Shown: one piece after another, positions 50,889 through 59,666 of the stretch
How positions within the stretch are numbered: position 1 is the stretch's first letter
Layout: each line of letters starts with the position of its first letter
Assembly: GCA_036513315.1 (NCBI GenBank)
Contig: DATBZF010000031.1
Span: 138,646-202,645 of the forward strand
Source: Roseiarcus sp036513315
GTDB lineage: Bacteria; Pseudomonadota; Alphaproteobacteria; Rhizobiales; Beijerinckiaceae
DNA: 64,000 nt
Reading direction: 5' to 3'
Position numbers and translations under genes: made by a program
The notes under the pieces: generated by a model
The model's input: only the letters and a program-made list of their open reading frames with translations
Database searches by the model: none
What the model was told of the DNA's origin: nothing

Positions 50889-51294
50889 CGGCGCAAGCCC
50901 AAGCGTCGCGCGTCCGCGCTGGCGCGCCTGGCTGTGGCCGCTTGCGACGCTGGCGCTGATGTTCGGGTCATTCGCAATCGGCCGGTCGACCGGCGGCTTC
51001 CACGGTTTCCCTGCGATCGCCGCGACATTGCCGGGCGACGAATCAGAGTTCAGCCGCGAATTGGACGAGAGAATTCGCGACCGCTTTCCGATCGGCGCGA
51101 GCGAGGACAGCCTGATCGCCTATCTCGCCGACCAGAAGTTCACGCCGGAATGGCGGCGGCGCGACGATGCCAACGCCACCGCCTTCGTGTGGAACGGCCT
51201 GCTGTGCAAAAGAACCGTCCGCGTGTTCTGGCGCGCCGACGCGGCCGGGCTGCTGACAGAAGTCGGCGGAAGCTATCAGAGCGATTGCCTGTGA
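50860..51294 (+). CDS. Unknown single-pass membrane protein at the end of the ars operon
   Basis: 144 residues from the ATG at 50860 (GGAG upstream), overlapping aqpS by 29 bases. One membrane helix (LWPLATLALMFGSFAIG) near residues 28-44 is followed by a soluble domain with two cysteines (LLCKRTVRVFWR and YQSDCL) and TPEWRRRDDANATAFVW. The mature domain resembles small exported proteins of unknown role. The large overlap suggests co-expression with the arsenic genes; a direct role in arsenic handling is unproven. Confidence 0.68.
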   Translation: MKGEQNLSRSGASPSVARPRWRAWLWPLATLALMFGSFAIGRSTGGFHGFPAIAATLPGDESEFSRELDERIRDRFPIGASEDSLIAYLADQKFTPEWRRRDDANATAFVWNGLLCKRTVRVFWRADAAGLLTEVGGSYQSDCL

Positions 51295-51425
51295 GAGGGC
51301 TGGCCGGCACGTAGGCAATGCGCCGTGGGCGGATTCCTCTCGTGCATAATCGCATCCGTGCAATCAATAAGCTGTCGCCGTGGCCCGCGTCGGCCTCATC
51401 CGTGTTCGAATCCATGCGGCCGCCG

Positions 51426-52466
51426 CTACTCCGTCTCGCCTTCCGCCAGGGCGGGGACAAGATCGGTCGGGCTTGGTTCGGCCACAGCTACTCGCGCTTC
51501 CTCGCGCGCGACCGGTTGCGGCGCGATCAGGCCCTGGCTTTCGAGTTTGTGGCGGTGGCTCTTGCAGGCAGGCCCATCGATGCGCGCGCGCAGGTCGGCG
51601 ATCAGCCAACGTCCGGCGCTGCCGATCTGGCGGCCGCGCTCATGGACGACATGGATGCGGAACGCAATGGCGCTGTGTTCGGCGGTCTCCAGGCGTTTCA
51701 ACCGACCGGCGGCGATATGGTCGGCGACCATATGGACAGGCATGTTGCACCAGCCAAAGCCGGCGAGGAGAAATTCGAGCCGGGTCGCCAGATCGGCGAA
51801 GCGCCAGATGTGATGGCCGACGATGCCGCCGCCAACGGTGCGCTGCGTCAGGGGCGCGCGGTCAGTCAGCACAAGCTGCACATGCGGCTCCAGCGTTTCC
51901 CGCGCGATCGGCGCCGGCTCGCTCGCCAGCGGATGATCGACCGACACCACCGGCACCATGGCGAGATCGGTCAAAAAATCGGCCGCCAGATCGCTGGCGC
52001 CAGTGGCGTCGATTGGGTAGATGGCGAAACCGACGACGCCTTCGCGAAGGCGCTGCTCGGCGCCGCCAAGCCCTTCGGTGAACACCGAAACCGGCAATTG
52101 CGGGAATTCGACGCGCAACGCCTTCAGGCTCGCCATCAGAAGATCGTTGGGAAAAGTGGCGTCGACCGCCAGCGTGAGTTCAGGCTCGACGTCGATCATA
52201 ATGCTGGCGGCGCGCGATTTCATCGTCCGCGCGCCGTCGATCAGCCGCCTTGCGTCCTTGAGGATGACGGCGCCGGCGTGGGTGAGGGTCGGCGTCTTGC
52301 CGGCACGGTCGAAAAGCGACACGCCGAGCACCTCTTCGAGCGTGTTTATCGCTTGACTGACGGCCGATTGCACCCGCCCGAGCCGCCGCGCGGCGGCTGA
52401 AAAACTGCCGGTTTCCGCGACCGCGACAAGGATTCTCATCTGGTCGAGCGTCAAAGGGTCAATCAT
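51426..52466 (-). CDS. LysR-family regulator
   Basis: 346 residues. The helix-turn-helix is MRILVAVAETGSFSAAARRL and VQSAVSQAINTLEEVLG; the effector domain spans about 90-300, with a longer than usual basic and acidic C-terminal tail (from about 305). It is divergent from the nitroreductase-type gene at 52571, its likely target, through the dyad at 52481-52503. Confidence 0.92.
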   Translation of the reverse strand: MIDPLTLDQMRILVAVAETGSFSAAARRLGRVQSAVSQAINTLEEVLGVSLFDRAGKTPTLTHAGAVILKDARRLIDGARTMKSRAASIMIDVEPELTLAVDATFPNDLLMASLKALRVEFPQLPVSVFTEGLGGAEQRLREGVVGFAIYPIDATGASDLAADFLTDLAMVPVVSVDHPLASEPAPIARETLEPHVQLVLTDRAPLTQRTVGGGIVGHHIWRFADLATRLEFLLAGFGWCNMPVHMVADHIAAGRLKRLETAEHSAIAFRIHVVHERGRQIGSAGRWLIADLRARIDGPACKSHRHKLESQGLIAPQPVAREEARVAVAEPSPTDLVPALAEGETE

Positions 52467-52480
52467 CGTGCGCCTCGGTC

Positions 52481-52503
52481 ATCCATCATCTCTACCGATG
52501 GAT
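52481..52503. promoter_or_regulatory. Operator-like dyad between the LysR gene and the nitroreductase gene
   Basis: ATCCATC (52481-52487), nine bases, GATGGAT (52497-52503): perfect 7-bp arms, 14 bases upstream of the LysR ATG. LysR proteins usually bind such interrupted dyads and repress themselves. Confidence 0.55.
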
Positions 52504-52570
52504 ACTAACATAATTTTACCAGTTGCAATGATGCATTAAACAAATCATCTGTGGCCCGAAGGAGAAACCC

Positions 52571-53167
52571 ATGACCGATCGCCAAAAACTCGAAGCCGTC
52601 GCCCTCGCCCAGATTTTCACCGAAGCGCGCACCCACAATGGCTTTGTGGATCGTCCCGTTTCCGATCATCTGCTGCGCGAAGCGGTCGATATCGCCAAGA
52701 TCGGCCCGACCAGCGCCAATATCTCGCCGCTGCGCGTGCTATTCCTGAAGTCGGCCGGCGCCAAGGAACGCCTCCGGCCGTTCCTGTCGGCCGGCAATCT
52801 CGACAAGACGATGGCCGCGCCGGTCGTCGCCATTACGGCGACCGACCTTAAATTCTATGATCATCTGCCGTTCCTGTTCCCCCATGCCGACGCCAGGCCG
52901 TGGTTCACCGGCAACGAGGCTTTCGCCAATGAGGCCGGTTTCCGCAACAGTTCGATGCAGGTCGCCTATCTCATCCTCGCGCTGCGCGCCGTCGGCCTCG
53001 ACACAGGCCCGATGAGCGGCTTCGACAACGCCAAGGTCGATGCGGAATTCTTCCCCGACGGGCAATATAAGTCGAACGTGCTGATCAATATCGGCTATGG
53101 CGACACGTCCAAACTGTTCCCACGCAGCCCGCGTCTGTCGTTCGACCAGATCGCCAAGATCATCTGA
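52571..53167 (+). CDS. Nitroreductase-family protein, RutE/malonic semialdehyde reductase type
   Basis: 198 residues, an FMN-binding nitroreductase. The opening FTEARTHNGFVDRPVSDHLL, IAKIGPTSANISPLRVLFL (FMN-binding Arg/Ser stretch), FRNSSMQVAYLILALRAVGLDTGPMSGFD and VLINIGYGD are the RutE/HadB marks. RutE reduces malonic semialdehyde to 3-hydroxypropionate in uracil breakdown; without the other rut genes nearby this may be a general quinone or enal reductase. GGAG precedes the ATG. Confidence 0.88.
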   Translation: MTDRQKLEAVALAQIFTEARTHNGFVDRPVSDHLLREAVDIAKIGPTSANISPLRVLFLKSAGAKERLRPFLSAGNLDKTMAAPVVAITATDLKFYDHLPFLFPHADARPWFTGNEAFANEAGFRNSSMQVAYLILALRAVGLDTGPMSGFDNAKVDAEFFPDGQYKSNVLINIGYGDTSKLFPRSPRLSFDQIAKII

Positions 53168-53199
53168 AGGTCGATCACCGCAAATTTATCAACCCGATC

Positions 53200-53249
53200 T
53201 TGCGTGGTTGGAGTCAGTCCATATAGTTATCATTCATAACTATATGGAC
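53200..53249 (+). promoter_or_regulatory. doxX promoter overlapped by a perfect 14-bp inverted repeat
   Basis: GTCCATATAGTTAT (53217-53230), CATTC, ATAACTATATGGAC (53236-53249): perfect 14-bp arms in an A/T-rich island. TTGCGT (53200-53205) and TATAGT (53222-53227) make a -35/-10 pair with a 16-base spacer, so the left arm covers the -10. Binding there would block the polymerase. The repressor is not identified; no gene for one is adjacent. Confidence 0.65.
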
Positions 53250-53348
53250 GCTTAACGACGCGTCCAATAGCGACGCACCGCGCTTTCACCATCGCTGCGT
53301 TTTCGCGTCGCGACCGACGGTCGGCGCGCGCCAGAAAGGAATGTATTG

Positions 53349-53738
53349 ATGAACTTCACGATTATCCCGCGGTCATGGACGCCGGCGCTGCATTCGCTTT
53401 TGCGGATCGTGACCGGCCTGGTGTTGCTTGACCATGGCACCGGCAAGATCCTCGGCTTCCCCGACCTGTCGGCGATGAAGCCGATGCTCGGCGCGCTGTT
53501 CTATGTGACGGGAATCATTGAACTGGTCGGCGGCGTGCTGATCCTGATTGGTTTTCTGACCCGGCCGGCCGCCTTTATCCTCGCGGGATTCACAGCCGTG
53601 GCCTATTTCATGGCGCATTTCCCGAGGGGATTTTTCCCGGCCCTGAACGGCGGCGACGCCGCCATCCTGTTCTGCTTCATCTTTCTCTACCTGGCCGCCG
53701 CCGGCGCCGGCCAGTGGGCGATCGACAAGGAACAATAA
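53349..53738 (+). CDS. DoxX family membrane protein
   Basis: 129 residues from the ATG at 53349 (AAAGGA upstream), four helices. The marks LLRIVTGLVLLDHGTGKIL, YVTGIIELVGGVLILIGFLTRPAAFILAG, AYFMAHFPRGFFPALNGGDAAILFCFIFLY are standard for the DoxX/YphA group. Members are thought to act in quinone- or thiol-linked stress responses; exact function is not settled. It has its own promoter with a large dyad (53217-53249) and its own terminator (53781-53817). Confidence 0.92.
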   Translation: MNFTIIPRSWTPALHSLLRIVTGLVLLDHGTGKILGFPDLSAMKPMLGALFYVTGIIELVGGVLILIGFLTRPAAFILAGFTAVAYFMAHFPRGFFPALNGGDAAILFCFIFLYLAAAGAGQWAIDKEQ

Positions 53739-53780
53739 GCTACGGCCGCTCTTCCCGCGGCTTCACTCGAAAACCACAAA

Positions 53781-53817
53781 AGCCGGCGAGCGCGATCCGC
53801 TCTCGCCGGCTTTTTTT
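53781..53817 (+). terminator. Rho-independent terminator of doxX
   Basis: AGCCGGCGAG (53781-53790) and CTCGCCGGCT (53802-53811), a perfect 10-bp stem with an 11-base loop, followed by a run of seven T residues beginning at 53811. Lies about 40 bases past the doxX stop. Confidence 0.9.
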
Positions 53818-53948
53818 GATTCCGCGGCGAAGGCTCCGCCGTCTCTATTCAAGATCGATTCGCGTACGCGCGGTGGAGATGGGCCTAATGTTCCGACTAC
53901 TTGCCGGTTGGGGGCGCCCGACCTTTCGCCGCGGCGCTGGCGCTGGCG

Positions 53949-55751
53949 TCAATTTGACGTATCGCGCAGAGTGGCGAGCAGGAACGCTGAATTGTCGGGC
54001 GGCTTCACCGCCGAGCCGGTGAAAGCATCGGACCGCAGATCGCCATAGGGTTGGCTGGCGAAGACCATCGGCGCTTGGGTATTGGGCGTCAACATCGCCA
54101 TCATGAGCTCCGGAGGCGCGCTCGGCGCGGCTGGAACGATGCGGGCGGCGCCGCTCCCGGCGTTTGGCGTATTGGTCGGGGCGGCGGTCATCACGCTGAA
54201 ATTCGATCGGTCGATTTTTGCGGCGACGAGCAGCGCCTTGGTCATGAGGAGAGTCTTGGGCGCGGGGCGAACCGGCGGCAGCGGAGCCGAGAGCAGCGCG
54301 GCGCGCGCCAGCGGCGAAAGCTGCGCGGGACCGCCGGGCGGCAAGGCGGCGGAAAGCGCGGCCGCCTTGGAGAGCGGCGCCGGGCGCCCGGGCATATCCT
54401 GCACCTCGGCGAGGGCGAGCGCGGCGGCTGGAATAGCGCCGTCGGCGCCTCGCGTGATCACACCGGGAAGTTTGCGCGCCAGCAACGCCGCCAGGTCGTT
54501 TTTGCGCGCGGCGTCGGAAACGAGCGGCGCCAGCGAGCGCGTCGCCGGCGCATTGGGCGCTTGCAACGAGGCGAATTCCACGGGACGGGTGGGCGGCGTC
54601 GGCGCGGTGGCGAGGCCGATTTCCGCGCTCAGGAATTCGGCCGGCCGGTGTGGCGGCAGGGGGGCGGCCAATCGCGCGGGGGGCGACGGGCTTTGCGGGT
54701 CCGTCATAGCGGCTTGGTCGGCGTTGGCTCGATCAACCGAGGCGACGACCTCAGGCTTCGGCGCGGCGTCCGGCGCCGTCATGTAAGTCTCGCCATGCGG
54801 CAAATCGCGCTTGGCTTTGCTGATCGTGTCGGGCGTTCCGCTGGCCACCTGAACCTGCTGCGAAGTGAAGAAGGTTTGCGCGCCGCCGCCGCCGCCGAGG
54901 CGGCCGCCTCCCGACGTCGCGGCGCCCGAGGCGATCATCGCGCCGCCCCGCGCCGAACTTTCTTCCGCCTCGTCCTCGCCGCCGCCGCCAAACAACATCG
55001 CCAGCAGGCTCTTGCCGCCGCCGCTTTCTGTCGACGCGGCATAAACATTGCCGCCGCGCGCTTCGATTTCAGCCGCCGCCTGTTGATAACCCGGCAAAGG
55101 CACGCCATCGGACGGAATGAAGACGGTCTTGCCGTCGGGAAACAGCCGCGCGATCTGATCATGGCTCATCCGGGGCCAGTAGCGCACGGAGCCTGCATCG
55201 AGGTGAACCCAGGGCGTATTGCCTGTCGGATAGAAGCCGACGCCGCCGGCCTGCAGGCGCATCGCAATGTCGCGGATTTTCGCAGTCGGCACGTCGAGGA
55301 AATGCGCGTCCATCGCCTTGCCGAGCATGTGCTGGGAATGTTCGGCGACCTGCCGCGAACGGCGACGCAACATCGCATTGGTTTCTGGCGAGCGGTAGCC
55401 CGAGAGCACGTCGATCGGCTGGCTCGATCCTGATTCGCGATAGACTTCCCACGCGATGTCGAACAGCTTCGGGTCCATGCTGATCTTTTCGTCGTGCCGC
55501 CAATCGCGCATGAACCAGTTGAGTTTTTCCAACACCGCCGAATCATAGACGCCGTTGACCATGTAGGTGAACGAGCCGGCCTCATCGGTGTGCGAATCGG
55601 AGAGGTTGATCGTGCGCGTCTCGCCATTGGCGATCGCCGATTCGGTCGAACTCGACGCGAAGCCCAAGCACAACAGCAGCGGCGCGATCAGCGCGCCGGC
55701 AAAGGTAGTCTTGCTAATAGTTGAGCCGTCAAATAATTTCAGCGCCGGCAA
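53949..55751 (-). CDS. DUF882 (YcbK-like, M15-type) exported protein with long Pro/Ala-rich tail
   Basis: 600 residues from a TTG at 55751 that has a good GGAAGGGA five bases upstream; no ATG would keep the signal segment (FAGALIAPLLLCLGFASSS). The N-terminal third is a DUF882/M15_3 domain: GSFTYMVNGVYD, IDVLSGYRSPETNAMLRRRS and the zinc-ligand pattern HSQHMLGKAMDAHFLD with a later WVHLDAG. The rest (about 225-600) is low-complexity Pro/Ala. This family is thought to act on cell-wall peptides. It follows the L,D-transpeptidase gene on the same strand. Confidence 0.85.
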   Translation of the reverse strand: MPALKLFDGSTISKTTFAGALIAPLLLCLGFASSSTESAIANGETRTINLSDSHTDEAGSFTYMVNGVYDSAVLEKLNWFMRDWRHDEKISMDPKLFDIAWEVYRESGSSQPIDVLSGYRSPETNAMLRRRSRQVAEHSQHMLGKAMDAHFLDVPTAKIRDIAMRLQAGGVGFYPTGNTPWVHLDAGSVRYWPRMSHDQIARLFPDGKTVFIPSDGVPLPGYQQAAAEIEARGGNVYAASTESGGGKSLLAMLFGGGGEDEAEESSARGGAMIASGAATSGGGRLGGGGGAQTFFTSQQVQVASGTPDTISKAKRDLPHGETYMTAPDAAPKPEVVASVDRANADQAAMTDPQSPSPPARLAAPLPPHRPAEFLSAEIGLATAPTPPTRPVEFASLQAPNAPATRSLAPLVSDAARKNDLAALLARKLPGVITRGADGAIPAAALALAEVQDMPGRPAPLSKAAALSAALPPGGPAQLSPLARAALLSAPLPPVRPAPKTLLMTKALLVAAKIDRSNFSVMTAAPTNTPNAGSGAARIVPAAPSAPPELMMAMLTPNTQAPMVFASQPYGDLRSDAFTGSAVKPPDNSAFLLATLRDTSN

Positions 55752-55934
55752 AATCGTCCCTTCCGCAAGACTCGAAAGCCACTCTCACTGCGCATCGACG
55801 CGCTTCCGAACGGGGAAGCTTTCGACGCGAAATGTCACCCCCTTGGCTTTTGACCTGTGTCGCCAAAGACACATCATGGCAAAAAAACGCTCGAAACGCC
55901 AGCGGCCCGTGTCTAGCGTCTCGCGGCGGTCGGT

Positions 55935-57872
55935 TCAACCCTGGTTTTCGAGGCCGAGCGCCGTCTCGACCCGCCGCATATGGCCATAGATGTCGTCACG
56001 CATTTGCAAGGCGCCGGAATCGTCAACGAAGGCGGTGAAATATTCGATATGGATGGCGAGCGGATGGGGCAGGAAGATGGTTCGCTCCTTGTCGCCGACC
56101 AGCGCGCGCAGGCGCGCCTGCGTCCAGCCCGCCGCGGCGCCGCCCATCACCAGTTCGCCCAGGCGCATCGGGTCGTCGACGCGCACACAGCCGTGACTGA
56201 AGGCGCGCCGCGGCGAGGCGAAGAGACCGCGCGAGGGCGTGTCATGCAGATAGATCGAATGTTCGTTGGGAAACATGAACAGGATATGGCCCAGCGCATT
56301 GCGCTCGCCCGGCGGCTGGCGCACGGTTATCGTGTCGCCTTTTTGCGTGACTTCGAAGCCCGCTTTTGTCAGGTAGTCGGGATCGTTGACGAGCTTGGGC
56401 AACATTTCTTTCTTGATGATCGACATCGGCACGTTCCATGCCGGATTGACCAACAGATATTTTATCTGGTTCGAAAAGATCGCGGTCGGCGTATCGGGCT
56501 TGCCGACGATAACGCGGGCGCGATGCACGATTTCGTCGCCCTTTGTCACTTTCAGCGAGAAGTCCGCCACATTGACCTCGACGCGCTCCTCGCCCATGTC
56601 TCGCGGCTCCCAGCGCCACATTTCCATATTGGCGAGAATGGCCGCCTCCTGGCGGGAGGATTCGCCGCCCGACAGCGCCTGTGCGGTATTGGCGGTCAGC
56701 AATCCCGACGCCGGCAATCCGTTGGCGCGCTGGAAATCGGCGACCAGAGCGGCGACTTCGGCATCATAGACGAGCGCGCCCGACGTCAGTCCCTCGGCGA
56801 GCGCATCGAGGCCGAAGCGCGCGCGAATGAGCGGCACGCGCGGATCGCTCATGCCGATCTTGAGCATGGGACCCGACGGGATTTTCGCGACCGGCGCCCG
56901 CTCGGCGCGCAATTCGGCGAGCTTGTCGCGAAGATCGCGATAGCCCTTTTGCGACGGATTGAAATCTTCAAGCGCGGCATCAGGATCGCTGGCGGCGGCG
57001 ATCAGATCCAGCGCTTTGAAAGGGTCGGCGACATCGGGCTTGGCGGTGATCTGCGGCGAGATGCTGCTCGGCTCGACGCGGCCGCCGCTTGCTTGAACGG
57101 CATAAGCGATGACGGCTTGCGAAAGCAAGATTTCGGCCTCGGCGCGTTGGGTCGGCGTGCCGATCTTGCTGTCTTCAGTGGGTAGGGCGAAGGCGGAAAG
57201 GTCGAGGCCGTCGTCGCCGGCGCGGCCGATCCGGCCGATCGCCGCTTTGGCGCGCGGCGTCAATCCATTCTCATTGGTCCACAATGGCGCAAAGCCGCGC
57301 TTGAAATAGAAAACGCCTACCGCCAGGCGCTCGGCGCGCGCCTCCCGGGCGCCCGGCGCCTGAGGCCTGACGTCCGCCTTGAGCATCGCCTCGACCGCCG
57401 CCTCGACATCGCCTGGCGAAGCGCCTGTCGATCGGAGATCGCCCGGTTGCGCGGCAGCCGACCCGGGAGCGGGCGCCGGTCCGCCGATCGATTTTGCCAC
57501 CGGCCAGTCGCCGCGCGGCTTTTCGAGCGACGGCGGCGCAGCGGCAATGGCGGTGACCGCGATGGCGGGGACAGGAAGCGGCGATTGTTCGTCTGTGGCG
57601 TCGGGCGGCAGTTCCGGCTCAAACGGCATAGCCGCCTGATCGGCCGACTGCGGCGCGCTGGCGGCCGAAACATCCCCGCCGCTCGCCGCGGGCGCTTTTT
57701 TCACCGCGCCGGTCGGGGCCATGTCGATCAAAGGGCGGGGACGCGGGGCTGGCGCGTCGGCGGCGACGAGCGAAGCCTCTTCAGCGCGGGCCGCCGGGCC
57801 GCACAAGCAAAGGTCCAGCGCCGCTGCGAGGCAAACCGACGCCAACCAGACCGACTTACCTTGCCATCTCAT
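55935..57872 (-). CDS. L,D-transpeptidase, YcbB/LdtD type
   Basis: 645 residues. A signal peptide (SVWLASVCLAAALDLCLCGPAARA) and a Pro/Ala-rich linker are followed by a scaffold domain, a peptidoglycan-binding domain (near 365-410: VADFQRANGLPASGLLT) and a YkuD catalytic domain with HDTPSRGLFASPRRAFSHGCVRVDDP (read in parts: catalytic Cys in SHGCVRVDD, histidines beside it). It makes 3-3 peptidoglycan cross-links or attaches proteins. The DUF882 gene downstream, 183 bases away, is a usual partner in this order. Confidence 0.93.
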   Translation of the reverse strand: MRWQGKSVWLASVCLAAALDLCLCGPAARAEEASLVAADAPAPRPRPLIDMAPTGAVKKAPAASGGDVSAASAPQSADQAAMPFEPELPPDATDEQSPLPVPAIAVTAIAAAPPSLEKPRGDWPVAKSIGGPAPAPGSAAAQPGDLRSTGASPGDVEAAVEAMLKADVRPQAPGAREARAERLAVGVFYFKRGFAPLWTNENGLTPRAKAAIGRIGRAGDDGLDLSAFALPTEDSKIGTPTQRAEAEILLSQAVIAYAVQASGGRVEPSSISPQITAKPDVADPFKALDLIAAASDPDAALEDFNPSQKGYRDLRDKLAELRAERAPVAKIPSGPMLKIGMSDPRVPLIRARFGLDALAEGLTSGALVYDAEVAALVADFQRANGLPASGLLTANTAQALSGGESSRQEAAILANMEMWRWEPRDMGEERVEVNVADFSLKVTKGDEIVHRARVIVGKPDTPTAIFSNQIKYLLVNPAWNVPMSIIKKEMLPKLVNDPDYLTKAGFEVTQKGDTITVRQPPGERNALGHILFMFPNEHSIYLHDTPSRGLFASPRRAFSHGCVRVDDPMRLGELVMGGAAAGWTQARLRALVGDKERTIFLPHPLAIHIEYFTAFVDDSGALQMRDDIYGHMRRVETALGLENQG

Positions 57873-57992
57873 GAAACAGCCCCGCCCGACAATTTATAGC
57901 ATTATCGGTCTGCTTTGCCAGCACGCCGGTGATTTACGGCATTGTTTTGTCGGTGAAAACCCTTCGGCCCCTGGGGGAGGCCGCATCGCGTT

Positions 57993-59492
57993 TCACGCGG
58001 CCGCATCGTCGACATCCTCGCCGAGGACGTCGGCGTCGACGCCGATCTCCTTCATTTTTCGATAAAGCGTCGAACGTCCGATGCCGAGCTTGCGCGCCAT
58101 CTGCGACATCTGGCCGCGATAATGGGCGAGGGCGAAGCGGATCGCCTCGGCCTCGATATCCCAGAGCTTGCGCACATCGCCGGTGTCGTCGATCAGGCGC
58201 ATCAGATTGGGGTCGCGCGGCTCGAAATGCGACATTTCCTCTTGCGCCGGCGCGCTCTGGCCGGGTTGAGCAATGGCGGGGACAGCGGGAATGCGCACAT
58301 CGAAGCCTTCGACCTGCGCGGCGATTTGCGGAAATTCGGCGGTCGTCAACTCATCGCCGTCGGCAAGCACGACAGCGCGGAACATCGCGTTCTCGAGCTG
58401 GCGCACATTGCCCGGCCAATCATAGGCGTTGAGCAGCGCATGCGCTTCGCTCGACAGGCCGCGAATGCGCTTGCCTTCCTCGGCGCAAAAGCGCGCCATG
58501 AAACGGCGGGCGAGGTCGGCGACGTCGGCGACGCGCGACCGTAAGGGTGGAATCGTGATCGGAAAGACGTTGAGGCGATAGAACAGATCTTCGCGGAACC
58601 GGCCGCGCTTGACGAGATCGATGAGATTTCTGTTGGTCGCCGAGACCAGCCGAAAATCGACCTTGACCGGGCGCCGCGCGCCGACCGGATCGATCTCCCC
58701 TTCCTGCAGCGCGCGCAGCAGCTTGACCTGGGCGTCGAGCGGCAGTTCGCCGATTTCATCGAGAAAAAGCGTGCCGCCATTGGCCTCGGCGAATTTGCCG
58801 ACATGCTTTTCGGTGGCGCCGGTGAAAGCGCCCTTCTCGTGGCCGAACAGAACCGATTCGATGAGATTTTCGGGCAAGGCGCCGCAATTGACGGTGACGA
58901 AGGCCTTGCCGCGCCGCTCGGAGCCGCCCTGGATGGCGCGCGCCATCAATTCCTTGCCGACGCCCGATTCGCCCTCGATCAGCACCGGAATATTCGATTT
59001 GGCGGCGCGTTCGGCGAGCCGAATGACGCGCGTCATATTTTCGGATTTGGTGACGATGTCCTTGAACGACAATTCGCCGGCGCTGCGGCGCGTCGCCCGG
59101 CGCAATTCGTCCTCCAGCGCATCGACGCGCAGGGCATTCTTGATCGAGACCTGCAGGCGCTCGGCGCCGACGGGTTTGACGACGAAATCCAGCGCGCCGG
59201 CGCGCATCGCCGAGATCACCGCTTCGATCGAGCCATGCGCGGTCTGGACGATGGCGGGAACCTTGATTTCCCGCCGACGCATGCGGTCCAGCACGCCCAT
59301 GCCGTCAAGATCGGGCATCACCAGATCGAGAATGATGAGATCGACGACTGTGCGCTCGGGCGCTTCCAATCGGGTCAACGCGCCTTCCCCCGATTCGGCG
59401 GTCTCCACTTCATAGCCGAATCGCCGGACCATGGCCTCGAGCAGCCGGCGTTGAATGGGATCGTCGTCGACTATGAGGATTAGAGCGGCCAT
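57993..59492 (-). CDS. Sigma-54-dependent response regulator (NtrC/AtoC type), orphan
   Basis: 499 residues from the ATG at 59492 (earlier in-frame starts reach into the divergent region). Receiver domain with phospho-acceptor D56 in LIILDLVMPDLDG; AAA+ domain with GESGVGKE (Walker A), GAFTGATEKHVGKF (sigma-54 contact) and LFLDEIGELPL (Walker B); Fis-type helix-turn-helix at the C-terminus (RGQMSQMARKLGIGRSTLYRKM). It activates sigma-54 promoters. No histidine kinase gene is nearby. It is divergent from pepF and upstream of the transpeptidase genes. Confidence 0.93.
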   Translation of the reverse strand: MAALILIVDDDPIQRRLLEAMVRRFGYEVETAESGEGALTRLEAPERTVVDLIILDLVMPDLDGMGVLDRMRRREIKVPAIVQTAHGSIEAVISAMRAGALDFVVKPVGAERLQVSIKNALRVDALEDELRRATRRSAGELSFKDIVTKSENMTRVIRLAERAAKSNIPVLIEGESGVGKELMARAIQGGSERRGKAFVTVNCGALPENLIESVLFGHEKGAFTGATEKHVGKFAEANGGTLFLDEIGELPLDAQVKLLRALQEGEIDPVGARRPVKVDFRLVSATNRNLIDLVKRGRFREDLFYRLNVFPITIPPLRSRVADVADLARRFMARFCAEEGKRIRGLSSEAHALLNAYDWPGNVRQLENAMFRAVVLADGDELTTAEFPQIAAQVEGFDVRIPAVPAIAQPGQSAPAQEEMSHFEPRDPNLMRLIDDTGDVRKLWDIEAEAIRFALAHYRGQMSQMARKLGIGRSTLYRKMKEIGVDADVLGEDVDDAAA

Positions 59493-59666
59493 GAAAGTCC
59501 CAAATTGTGCAGCTTCATTCGAGCCGCTTGCCGACGCATCGTCGGTCATTGCAGTAAATGCCGTGTTAATGGCGTCCCATTTTGATGCGCCGGCCTTTTT
59601 AAAGCCCATTGAATGGGCGTCCGCATTGGACGATATAGGATCGCAATCTCGAACGAGGTCGACGCG

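Noticed and set aside
53217..53249. Inverted repeat read as a terminator of the nitroreductase gene
   Set aside because: No T-tract follows, the stem is A/T-rich, and it overlaps a good -10 box; operator is more likely.
54051..55433. 460-residue plus-strand open frame
   Set aside because: Arg/Gly-rich antisense shadow of the DUF882 gene's low-complexity tail.
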